Source of the DNA: Rubellimicrobium arenae
GTDB lineage: Bacteria > Pseudomonadota > Alphaproteobacteria > Rhodobacterales > Rhodobacteraceae
Assembly: GCF_017916275.1 (NCBI RefSeq)
Contig: NZ_JAFMST010000001.1
Location: forward strand, 248,001 to 312,000
Length of the DNA: 64,000 bases
Direction of reading: 5' to 3'
Below are positions 27,652 to 35,223 of the stretch, piece after piece. How positions within the stretch are numbered: the stretch's first letter is position 1; every line of letters begins with the position of its first letter. The notes under the pieces were generated by a model, which saw nothing but the letters and a program-made list of their open reading frames with translations, was not told the origin of the DNA and searched no databases. The translations under genes were made by a program, and so were the position numbers.

Positions 27652-29344
27652 TCCGGTTCTGACGATCGACGGCCTCCGCATCGAGGCCACGGTCCACCCG
27701 CCCGGCGAGCCGTCTCGCGACGTGGTGCTGGTGGACGGGGTGTCCTTCAGCCTGCCGCGGGGCAAGGTCCTCGGCCTCATCGGGGAGTCGGGGGCCGGAA
27801 AGTCCACGATCGGCCTCTCGGCGCTGGGCTACGGGCGGGGCGGGGTCCGGATCACCGGCGGCCGGATCGCCGTGAACGGCCGCGAGATTCTGACCGGCGG
27901 CGCGGGGGCGCTGCGGTCCCTGCGCGGCCACGAGGTGACCTATGTCGCCCAGTCGGCGGCCGCGGCCTTCAACCCGGCCAAGCGGCTCATGGAGCAGGTG
28001 GTGGAGTCCACGCTGGCGCACGGGCTGGCCACCCGGGCCGAGGCCGAGGCGCGCGCCGTCGCCCTGTTCGCCAAGCTGGGGCTGCCGGACCCCGCGAACT
28101 TTGGCCGGCGCTACCCGCACCAGGTGTCGGGCGGGCAGCTCCAGCGGGCGATGACGGCGATGGCGCTCTGCCCGCAGCCCGATCTCGTGGTGTTCGACGA
28201 GCCGACGACCGCGCTGGACGTGACGACGCAGATCGGCGTGCTGGCCGCGATCAAGGACGCGATCCGCGACACCGGGGTGGCCGCGCTCTACATCACCCAC
28301 GACCTTGCGGTGGTGGCGCAGGTGTCCGACGAGATCCTCGTGCTGCGGCACGGCAAGATGGTCGAGCATGGCGAGGTCCGGCAGATCATCGACGCCCCGC
28401 GCCAGGACTACACCCGCGCGCTGGTGGCCGTGCGCGAGACCGAGAGCGCCGAGCGACCGCCCACGGCACAGGCGGTGCTGACCGTCCGCGACGTGACCGC
28501 CCGCTATGCGGGAGCGGGGGCGGACGTGCTCCGGGGGATCAACGTGGCGCTGGGCCCGGGCCGCACGCTGGCCGTGGTGGGCGAGAGCGGGTCGGGGAAG
28601 TCGACGCTGGCCCGGGCGATCACCGGCCTTCTGCCGGCGTCCGAGGGGCGGATCGAGTTCGCGGGCCGCGTGCTGGCCCCCCGGCTGGCCGAGCGGTCCA
28701 GGGACGACCTGCGCGACATCCAGATGATCTACCAGATGGCCGACGTGGCGATGAACCCGCGCCAGACCATCGCGACGATCATCGGGCGCCCGCTGGAGCT
28801 TTACTTCGGGATGCGGGGCCGCGCCCGCGACGCCCGCGTCGCCGAGCTGCTGGACGCCATCGAGCTGGGCCAGGGGTTCGCCCATCGCTACCCGGCCGAG
28901 CTGTCGGGCGGGCAGAAGCAGCGGGTCTGCATCGCCCGCGCCCTTGCCGCGCGGCCCAAGCTCATCATCTGCGACGAGGTGACCTCGGCCCTGGACCCCC
29001 TTGTGGCCGAGGGGATCCTCAAGCTGCTCGCGGAGATCCAGGCCGCCGAGGGCGTGGCCTACCTGTTCATCACGCATGACCTTGCCACCGTGCGGGCGAT
29101 CGCGGACGGGATCGCGGTGATGCACCGGGGGCAGGTCGTGCGGTACGGCACCAGGTCCGAGGTCCTGACGCCGCCCTTCGACGATTACACGGGCCTCCTG
29201 CTCGCCTCGGTGCCCGAGATGCGGCAGGGCTGGCTGGAGGACGCGATCCGGTCGCGCCGCGTGCCGGGGTCGGCGGCCGGGCTGCCCGACGCGCCGGGAC
29301 CGGCGATCCTGCCGGGCGGGCAGGTGGTCGGCGCGGGGTCCTGA
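27644..29344 (+). CDS. ABC transporter ATP-binding protein, fused DppD-DppF type
   Basis: A 566-residue protein with two complete ATPase domains in one chain, so it replaces the usual DppD and DppF pair. Domain 1: Walker [10 protein letters not shown] (about 49), signature [10 protein letters not shown], Walker [12 protein letters not shown]. Domain 2: Walker [10 protein letters not shown] (about 314), signature [10 protein letters not shown], Walker [12 protein letters not shown]. The start is a GTG at 27644 inside the end of the permease gene. The last ~30 residues are a Pro/Gly-rich tail. Confidence 0.92.
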   Translation: MPDPVLTIDGLRIEATVHPPGEPSRDVVLVDGVSFSLPRGKVLGLIGESGAGKSTIGLSALGYGRGGVRITGGRIAVNGREILTGGAGALRSLRGHEVTYVAQSAAAAFNPAKRLMEQVVESTLAHGLATRAEAEARAVALFAKLGLPDPANFGRRYPHQVSGGQLQRAMTAMALCPQPDLVVFDEPTTALDVTTQIGVLAAIKDAIRDTGVAALYITHDLAVVAQVSDEILVLRHGKMVEHGEVRQIIDAPRQDYTRALVAVRETESAERPPTAQAVLTVRDVTARYAGAGADVLRGINVALGPGRTLAVVGESGSGKSTLARAITGLLPASEGRIEFAGRVLAPRLAERSRDDLRDIQMIYQMADVAMNPRQTIATIIGRPLELYFGMRGRARDARVAELLDAIELGQGFAHRYPAELSGGQKQRVCIARALAARPKLIICDEVTSALDPLVAEGILKLLAEIQAAEGVAYLFITHDLATVRAIADGIAVMHRGQVVRYGTRSEVLTPPFDDYTGLLLASVPEMRQGWLEDAIRSRRVPGSAAGLPDAPGPAILPGGQVVGAGS

Positions 29345-29348
29345 GGGG

Positions 29349-30281
29349 TCAGGCAGGGTCCGGCCAGCGTCCACGGGCCAGCGCGTCGATGCTGTCGACG
29401 ATGCGGGTGAAGCTGTCCCGCGCCCGTGCGACCGAATGGCGGGCGCGCAGGTAGCCATGGACGAGCCCCGGCTCGGTGACGGCCCGGGCGCGTCCCCCGG
29501 CGGCGCGGAGGCGTTCGGCGTAGGCCGTGGCGTCGTCGCAGAGCGGGTCGCATTCCGCGGCAAAGGCGATGGTGGGCGGGAGCCCCGTGAGATCCGGGTC
29601 GCGCAGCGGCGCGAAGGTGGGGTCGTCCGGCACCTCGCGCGCCGTCGGCCGGCGGATGCGGTCGTAGAACTCGAGATCCGCCCGCGTCAGCATGGGCGCC
29701 TGGGCGTGCGCGACCATGCTGCCCGAATTCCGGTCGCCGCCCAGCGCCGGGTAGATCAGCACCACGCCCGCCAGGGGGCGCATCCGGCCCCGCAGCGCAT
29801 GGGCCGCCGCCGCCGCGAGGTTCCCGCCCGCGCTGTCCCCGGCCAGCACCAACGGACCGGGACAGGCGGCCCCGACGGCGAGAGTGGCGGCCACGGCGTC
29901 GTCGAAGGCCGCGGGATGCGGATGCTCGGGCGCGAGCCGGTAGTCCGCCGAGATCACCCGCAAGCCGGTGCGGGCCGCGATCTCGGCGCACACGTCGTCG
30001 TGGCTGTCGAGGCCGCCCACCACGAAGCCGCCGCCATGGAAATAAAGGACCGTCGCTTCGGGGCGGGGCGGATCGTAGCAACGGCAGGGCACCCCGCCCC
30101 AGGAGGTATCGGTGACATCGAGGCCCTCGGGCCGCGGCTGCCGGAACGCCGCGCACATCCGGTCGTAGACCTCGCGCTGCTGGGCGATGCCGAAACTCGC
30201 CGTTTCGGGCGGATACCAGCGTTCCGTGGCGCGGATGAAGGACCAGGTCTCGGGATCGATCAGGCGCGCGTAGTCGGTCAT
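29349..30281 (-). CDS. Alpha/beta hydrolase, hormone-sensitive-lipase family
   Basis: A 310-residue esterase/lipase. It has the oxyanion motif YFHGGGFVVGG (about 82), the nucleophile elbow AGDSAGGNLAAA (about 150), the catalytic Asp in the DPLCDD segment (about 245) and the His in GLVHGYL (about 280). The gene is convergent with the ABC operon, four bases apart. The ATG at 30281 is taken as start; the frame is open to 30308. Confidence 0.88.
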   Translation of the reverse strand: MTDYARLIDPETWSFIRATERWYPPETASFGIAQQREVYDRMCAAFRQPRPEGLDVTDTSWGGVPCRCYDPPRPEATVLYFHGGGFVVGGLDSHDDVCAEIAARTGLRVISADYRLAPEHPHPAAFDDAVAATLAVGAACPGPLVLAGDSAGGNLAAAAAHALRGRMRPLAGVVLIYPALGGDRNSGSMVAHAQAPMLTRADLEFYDRIRRPTAREVPDDPTFAPLRDPDLTGLPPTIAFAAECDPLCDDATAYAERLRAAGGRARAVTEPGLVHGYLRARHSVARARDSFTRIVDSIDALARGRWPDPA

Positions 30282-30336
30282 GGGGCGGGTCCTGTGAGGG
30301 TCGCCCACGAGGCTAGAGGCGGGACCCGGGCCGCGC

Positions 30337-30449
30337 CAGTCCCCGATCCCGCCAGTCCCCGATCCCGCCAGTCCCCGATCCCGCCAGTCCCCGATCCCGC
30401 CAGTCCCCGATCCCGCCAGTCCTCGATCCCGCCACTCCCCCGATCCCGC
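30337..30449. repeat. 16-bp tandem repeat, seven copies
   Basis: Five exact copies of CAGTCCCCGATCCCGC (30337-30416) are followed by one with a single change (30417-30432) and a 17-base variant (30433-30449). The array lies between the divergent/convergent ends of the esterase (start 30281) and the peroxidase (stop 30522). Copies are direct, not spaced by unique sequence, and 16 is not a multiple of three. Confidence 0.9.
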
Positions 30450-30521
30450 CGGAGCCCGGCGCGGCCGGGATGCCGGCCCCAGGGGACGGAACCGCCTGAC
30501 GCGCCCCCGTCCGGGGCCCGA

Positions 30522-31556
30522 TCAGAAGCCCTGCGGATGCGGGGTGCCACCCGCCCGCGCGGGGAGGACCGGCACCTCGACCGCGGGCTGCTCGCCCGTC
30601 AGGCTGCGCAGGAAGGCCACGATGTCATCGACCTCCGGAGCCGAAAGGTCGGCGCCAAGCTGCGCCGTGCCCATGATGTGAACCGCCTCGGGCAGCGACC
30701 AGACCGCGCCCGAATGGAAGTAGGGCGCCGTGAGGGCCACGTTCCGCAGCGGGGCCGCGCGGAAGACGTAGTCGTCGCTGGCCGTCTTGGTGACCGCGAA
30801 CCGGCCGAGGTCGCCCTCGGGCAGGACGTCGCCGCCGGGCCGTTCGACCACACCGAAGGGGAAGTAGTCCTGCCCGCCGAAGTTCACGCCGTTGTGGCAG
30901 CCCGCGCAGCCTTCCTCCATGAAGAGCTGGAGACCATGCTTCTGCACGTCGGTGAGCGCCGCGTCGTCACCCTGGAGCCAGCGATCGAACGGCGCGCCGG
31001 GGGTCACGAGCTTGGCCTCGAAGGCGGCGATGGCGTTGGCGAAGTTGTCGAAGCTGACCGGATCGGCCTCGTCCGGGAAGGCCTGGGCGAAGGCGTCCTT
31101 GTAGGGCTGCATCGAGTTGATGGTCGCCACGACCTGGTCCGGCGTGTTGTTCATCTCCACCGAGGCCTGGACGGGTCCCTTGGCCTGGGCCGCGAGGTCG
31201 GGCGCGCGCCCGTCCCAGAACTGGGCGATGTTGAAGGTCGCGTTGAGCACCGTGGGCGCGTTACGCGGCCCCTTCTGCCAGCCATGCCCGATCGAGGTCT
31301 CGAGCCCGTCCACGCCGCCCATGCCGACGTTGTGGCAGCTTTGGCAGGACACGAGGCCCGAGGACGACATGCGGGGATCGAAGAAGAGTTGCGCGCCGAG
31401 TTCGATGCGCGCGGCCTCGACCCCGTCGGCGGGGGCGGCAGGCGGCGGAACGGCGGCGAAAAGGTCGGAAGCGGCCGTCCGGAGGGCCGAGTCGTCGGCC
31501 AGGGCGGCCGTGCCGCCCAGGAGCAGGGCGGAGGTGAGGAGAGAAAGGCGATGCAT
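30522..31556 (-). CDS. Di-haem cytochrome c peroxidase (MauG/CcpA family)
   Basis: A 344-residue periplasmic enzyme that reduces hydrogen peroxide with electrons from cytochrome c. It has a signal peptide (residues 1-22, ending ALADDS) and two haem-attachment motifs, CQSCHN (about 75) and CAGCHN (about 215). GGVDGLETSIGHGWQKGPRNAPTVLNA and LRNVALTAPYFHSGAVWSL are typical of the family. An FNR-like site lies 61 bases upstream. The ATG at 31556 begins the signal peptide; the frame is open to 31700. Confidence 0.92.
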   Translation of the reverse strand: MHRLSLLTSALLLGGTAALADDSALRTAASDLFAAVPPPAAPADGVEAARIELGAQLFFDPRMSSSGLVSCQSCHNVGMGGVDGLETSIGHGWQKGPRNAPTVLNATFNIAQFWDGRAPDLAAQAKGPVQASVEMNNTPDQVVATINSMQPYKDAFAQAFPDEADPVSFDNFANAIAAFEAKLVTPGAPFDRWLQGDDAALTDVQKHGLQLFMEEGCAGCHNGVNFGGQDYFPFGVVERPGGDVLPEGDLGRFAVTKTASDDYVFRAAPLRNVALTAPYFHSGAVWSLPEAVHIMGTAQLGADLSAPEVDDIVAFLRSLTGEQPAVEVPVLPARAGGTPHPQGF

Positions 31557-31616
31557 CGCGGATGTCCTCTGGGTTGGAGCCGCCGACAGGCTCGCCCAAG
31601 CTCCGTTCACGTGGCT

Positions 31617-31630
31617 TTGATCTGGCGCAA
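31617..31630 (-). promoter_or_regulatory. Candidate FNR/FixK-type site for the peroxidase gene
   Basis: TTGATCTGGCGCAA (plus strand) resembles the FNR-family box TTGAT-N4-ATCAA: one half-site is perfect and the other is CGCAA. It lies 60 bases upstream of the start at 31556, where an activator would bind. Peroxidases of this family are often under oxygen control. Confidence 0.35.
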
Positions 31631-31675
31631 GTCGGGCGTGATTCCGTGGGCCCGCAACAAAGTGTTGCCCTCCCG

Positions 31676-31691
31676 CCCCCCCCCCGGGGGG
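31676..31691. repeat. Homopolymer tract C10-G6 in a divergent intergenic region
   Basis: Ten C residues (31676-31685) are followed by six G residues (31686-31691). Together with CCTCCC on the left and GGGAGG on the right, this can form a hairpin. It sits between the peroxidase and the LexA-controlled gene. Confidence 0.75.
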
Positions 31692-31768
31692 AGGTCGCAT
31701 TGAAGGTGGATCCGGGTCACGCGCGGCATCTGGCGCAAAGCTGAATCATTCTACTCGCCGTTGTGAAC

Positions 31769-31794
31769 GTTCCTGCTATGTTCTTGTTATGTTC
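31769..31794 (+). promoter_or_regulatory. Two overlapping LexA (SOS) boxes
   Basis: Three GTTC half-sites (31769, 31780, 31791), each separated by exactly 7 bases, form two GTTC-N7-GTTC operators that share the central half-site. They end 28 bases before the start codon at 31823. Confidence 0.8.
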
Positions 31795-31822
31795 CAACCT
31801 GCGAGTCCGATCCCCAGAGCTC

Positions 31823-32332
31823 ATGTCCCAGCATCCGCCCTCCCCGTCGTCCGACGACATCGTGCAGGCCCTCCTGGCTCTCGCCACGCGCGAGCACCTG
31901 GGCGAGGGCGTGACATGGGCGGAGGTGGAGGCGGCGATCAACCAGCTGGTGGACCGCCCCAGGGCCGCCCGGTTGCTGCGCGAGGCCCTGGAAAGGCTCG
32001 ACAATCCCAAGACGGCCCTGAACATCGCCGACTGGCTGGACCAGGCGGCCCGAAGCCGCGAGGCCGATGCGCGCGCCGCCGGGCGCAGCGGCGAGAAGTT
32101 CCTGGCTCCGCTTCAGGGCGTCAGCCTCGGGGCGCTGGCCACCTCGGGCTTCGCCTATGCGGCCGGCACCCTGGACGGGATCGTGTCGGCCTGCGTGGGG
32201 TCGGCGGCGTTCCTGCTGGCCGGAGCCTCGACGACGGGGCGCTGGATGCTGTCGCGCCGGGAGGATCTGGCCCGGCAGGACGCCGAAGCCCTCAGGCGGC
32301 TCGCGGAGATCGCCCAGTCCCGCGAGGCCTGA
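31823..32332 (+). CDS. LexA-controlled membrane protein of unknown function
   Basis: A 169-residue protein that I do not recognise. Residues 1-90 are soluble and helical (DDIVQALLALATREHLGEGVTWAEVEAAINQLVDR), residues ~105-140 form one or two hydrophobic helices (GALATSGFAYAAGTLDGIVSACVGSAAFLLAGAS), and the end is charged (LSRREDLARQDAEALRRLAEIAQ). The ATG at 31823 lies just after the double LexA box; an open GTG-initiated extension from 31763 would read through the operator and is less likely. Damage-inducible expression is inferred from the operator. Confidence 0.7.
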   Translation: MSQHPPSPSSDDIVQALLALATREHLGEGVTWAEVEAAINQLVDRPRAARLLREALERLDNPKTALNIADWLDQAARSREADARAAGRSGEKFLAPLQGVSLGALATSGFAYAAGTLDGIVSACVGSAAFLLAGASTTGRWMLSRREDLARQDAEALRRLAEIAQSREA

Positions 32333-32400
32333 GGCACGCCATTGCATCTCGCTTTCCGGTCCGGGACCGCTATATCATCGGGCCGAAGGAGCGTGCGCCC

Positions 32401-32580
32401 ATGAGCATTGCGGAACTCGGTGTCATTGCGGCTTCGGCCCTTGCGGCCGGTGGTGGCCTGGCCTTCATCTACCATGTCGTCCGGACCGGGGGGCGCGACC
32501 GGCCGAAGGACCCGGAGGGGGTTCGGCGCCTTGTCCGTTCCACCACGTCCGAGAGAACGGGACGCGTCGCGGCCGAGTAG
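32401..32580 (+). CDS. Small single-helix membrane protein
   Basis: A 59-residue ORF starting MSIAELGVIAASALAAGGG, with one hydrophobic helix (about 8-26) and a basic C-terminal half (RTGGRDRPKDPEGVRRLVRS). A GAAGGAG ribosome-binding site is seen upstream. It follows the LexA-controlled gene by 68 bases on the same strand. I do not recognise a family; a real gene is likely but not certain. Confidence 0.5.
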   Translation: MSIAELGVIAASALAAGGGLAFIYHVVRTGGRDRPKDPEGVRRLVRSTTSERTGRVAAE

Positions 32581-32595
32581 CAGCCGACAGGTGCC

Positions 32596-35223
32596 TCAGG
32601 CGGCGCCCTTGCTCTGGGTCCGCCATGTCCCGCCCGCGCCGTCGTGCCGCCGGTCCAGCGCCCTGAGGAACCCCTCGGGATAGGGCTGCGCGGGCAGGGC
32701 CAGGAGCTTGTCCGTCTGCTGGGCGTCGGGCCCCAGCATCCGCCAGATGTTCGCCGCCGACCGGGAATGGTACTGCCGTGCGCCCGAGGTCCGGACCTGG
32801 AGGCTCAGATGCTCGCGAGCGGCCCCGGTGAGAAGCTTGCTGAGCTTGTAGTGCCGGATGGGGAGCACGAGCGGCCCGCTCCAGAGATTGGAGCCGAGCG
32901 GCGGCGTCCCGTCCGTGTAGTGCACCGTATGGAAGCCCTGGTTGAGGTGCGTCCCGGTGCGATACCGGAGGAACGGCACCTTCCGGAGCGAATCGAAGGT
33001 CCCGAAGGCGTGGAAGCGGGCATCGAGCGCCCAGGACAGCCCCGCCCAGTCGCCGAAGCCCCAGCGGATCGACGGATGGGCGAGGTAGTCCGGGCTGGGC
33101 GCGGTCGGGGCGAGGCAGCAATGCGTCAGCACGTCCTCGAAGGAGGCCGGGTCCCGGTCGAGATCCTCGAGCGAGGCCGGAGCGGCCGGGAGCATGTCGA
33201 TCAGGAGGCCGCTGGTCCATTCCTTGCCCTCGGCCTCGGCGCGGCGGGCCAGGGCGGCGAAGTCGGGGAGCCCCTCGGGGAGGTCCACGAACTCGTCGGC
33301 GTCGACGGTGAGGGCCCAGTCGCCCGGCGCGAGGCAGAGCTTCATCATCGCCTCGAGCCAGAGCCCCTTGGCGGTGAGGAAGGTGCCCACCTTGGGCGTG
33401 ACGACATGGACGTCCGGCTCGTGCAGGGTGTCCCGCAGGGGGGCGGCGGAATGGTCGTCCACCAGGACGAAGCGCGTCACGCCCCGGCGGCGGTAATGAT
33501 CGAGGAAGCGCGGCAGGAAGTGGCCGTCGTCCTTGACGCAGGCGAAGAGCTGGAGCGCGTCCGGCCCGGCCGGCGCGGGAAAGCCGTGCGTCGTGTCGAA
33601 GATCATCCGTGCCAGCTCTGGCCCGGGCAGCAGGTCCACCAGCCGGTGCCGCGCGCTGTAGGCCAGGTCCACGTAGCGGTCCCGCCATTCGACGGAGGTG
33701 GTGTTGCCGATGAAGGACAGCGCCTGGTTGAACTCGGTCATGGCCCGCAGCACCTCATCCTCCTGGACGTAGCCGGCGCCGCGGGGGTTGAGGGGCGCGC
33801 GCCGGGGCGTCGGCGTCGCGTGGACGAAGGGGTTCCGCAGGTCCTCGTGGCGGACGAACTGCCGCGTGCGGTTGGACATCGTCACGAGATTGCGGTCGAG
33901 GTTGTGGCAGATCAGGGCCGCCGAGGGGTCCGCCCGCAGCGCCGACAGGATAAGGTCGATCTCGTCGAACTGGCGGGGCAGGAACCGGTCGTTGTAGCCG
34001 GTCGCCCGGTAGAGCGTGGCCGGCAGGCTGACACGCCCGCTCGAGCCGTCGCCCCATTCGCCCGAGAAGTGGTGGAAGACGAAATGGTCCCCGTGCACCG
34101 CATGGACGTCGAGAAGCTGCCGCGTCTCGGCGGCGGTGACGAAGTTGTCGGCGTCCAGGCTGGAATAGACCTGCCCCCGCAGGAGCGGACGGAAGGCGTT
34201 CTTGGCCTTGCCGAAGTGCCAGCCGTCGAGGCGGTCCAGCCGGACGATCCGCAGGCGGCGGGCGCGGATGTCCTTGCGGAACTCGTGGCGGACCCAATCC
34301 TGCGTCGCCCGGTCATCGTCGAAGAACAGGACGACGAACTCCACGAGGGAGCCGAAGGCGCGGTGTTCGTCGAGGTTCGCCCCGAGCGTGGCGCGCAGGT
34401 CGCCGCCGCGGTCCATCACGGGGATGCAGTAGGAGATGAGCGGACCCGATCCGGACGGGCGCGCCCGTGGCGGAACGAGGGGGACCGCCATCCCGAAGGC
34501 CGGCCGCACCACCGGCGGGCGCGGCAAGGTCGCGGGGGCGGGGGCGACGTTGGCCTGTTCGGGGCCGGTCGTGGAAGCGGGCCGGCGCGCGGCGGCCACC
34601 GCCTCGTCGGGCGTCAGGGCCGTGAAGCCACGCTCGCTGGACCAGGCGCCCAGAACGCCGGAGATCCCCCATTTGGCGCGCAACCTTTCGAACCGGTCGC
34701 GCAGCAGGTGGGCGGGTCCCGTTCCAGGGGGCAGGCGTTCGACGGTGTAGCCGCGCTGGAGGATGGGCTGGAAGGCCGTGCCATCGGTCAGGAAGACCGG
34801 CTTGAAGTCCATCGACGCCCTTTGGCGTGCGGCGATGTCGGCCACCGCGCGGTCGAGATCCTCGCCGGAGAGGCCCGGCACCAGAACGCCCAGCACGGCG
34901 CTGGCCTTGCCCTTGAGCCCGTCGCAGTCGAATCCGGGGGAGGGTTCCAGGATCGGAGGCGCCGCCGGGCCATCGTCCCAGGGCTGCACCTTGCGCGCGG
35001 TCGCCCGGGCGCGGGCGGTTCCGCCCAGCCGGGATGTCAGGCGGACGACATGGTGGGCTGCCGCACCGGTGGGCGGCTGGTCGGGGCCCGCTTGCAGGTC
35101 GCTGATGCGACGGGGCGGATCGTCCGCGACGGGCGCGACCTGTCGGGCGTCCAGGTCACCCGGGCCGTCGTGAGCGGGCCGGTCGGCGGGGCCGGGGCCT
35201 TCGGGCCTGCGATCCCCGGTCAT
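32596..35223 (-). CDS. Large two-domain glycosyltransferase (GT-A type)
   Basis: An 875-residue protein. The first ~240 residues are Pro/Ala-rich with little recognisable fold. A first GT-A-like domain begins near residue 250 (PLISYCIPVMDRGGDLRATLGANL) with FFDDDRATQDW and the DXD-like SSLDADNFV. A second, GT2-type domain begins near 545 (LQLFACVKDDGHFLPRFLDHYRRRGVTRFVLVDDHS) with WALTVDADEFVDLP. It probably adds two sugars or elongates a surface glycan; the acceptor is unknown. The start ATG (35223) overlaps the stop of the upstream glycosyltransferase by 4 bases (ATGA), so the two are made together. Confidence 0.75.
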   Translation of the reverse strand: MTGDRRPEGPGPADRPAHDGPGDLDARQVAPVADDPPRRISDLQAGPDQPPTGAAAHHVVRLTSRLGGTARARATARKVQPWDDGPAAPPILEPSPGFDCDGLKGKASAVLGVLVPGLSGEDLDRAVADIAARQRASMDFKPVFLTDGTAFQPILQRGYTVERLPPGTGPAHLLRDRFERLRAKWGISGVLGAWSSERGFTALTPDEAVAAARRPASTTGPEQANVAPAPATLPRPPVVRPAFGMAVPLVPPRARPSGSGPLISYCIPVMDRGGDLRATLGANLDEHRAFGSLVEFVVLFFDDDRATQDWVRHEFRKDIRARRLRIVRLDRLDGWHFGKAKNAFRPLLRGQVYSSLDADNFVTAAETRQLLDVHAVHGDHFVFHHFSGEWGDGSSGRVSLPATLYRATGYNDRFLPRQFDEIDLILSALRADPSAALICHNLDRNLVTMSNRTRQFVRHEDLRNPFVHATPTPRRAPLNPRGAGYVQEDEVLRAMTEFNQALSFIGNTTSVEWRDRYVDLAYSARHRLVDLLPGPELARMIFDTTHGFPAPAGPDALQLFACVKDDGHFLPRFLDHYRRRGVTRFVLVDDHSAAPLRDTLHEPDVHVVTPKVGTFLTAKGLWLEAMMKLCLAPGDWALTVDADEFVDLPEGLPDFAALARRAEAEGKEWTSGLLIDMLPAAPASLEDLDRDPASFEDVLTHCCLAPTAPSPDYLAHPSIRWGFGDWAGLSWALDARFHAFGTFDSLRKVPFLRYRTGTHLNQGFHTVHYTDGTPPLGSNLWSGPLVLPIRHYKLSKLLTGAAREHLSLQVRTSGARQYHSRSAANIWRMLGPDAQQTDKLLALPAQPYPEGFLRALDRRHDGAGGTWRTQSKGAA

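Noticed and set aside
30337-30449. Array of seven 16-bp copies as a CRISPR
   Set aside because: The copies touch each other with no spacers, no cas genes are nearby, and the copies are too short.
29436-31703. 755-codon plus-strand frame across the esterase and peroxidase genes
   Set aside because: It spans two recognised minus-strand genes and the intergenic repeat, which no real gene would.
31763-31822. GTG start upstream of the LexA-controlled gene
   Set aside because: Translation from here would run through the operator; the ATG at 31823 sits just downstream of it and fits better.
32465-33688. 407-codon minus-strand frame overlapping the two-domain glycosyltransferase
   Set aside because: It is an out-of-frame reading of the same DNA, rich in Pro/Arg; the longer frame has clear transferase motifs.
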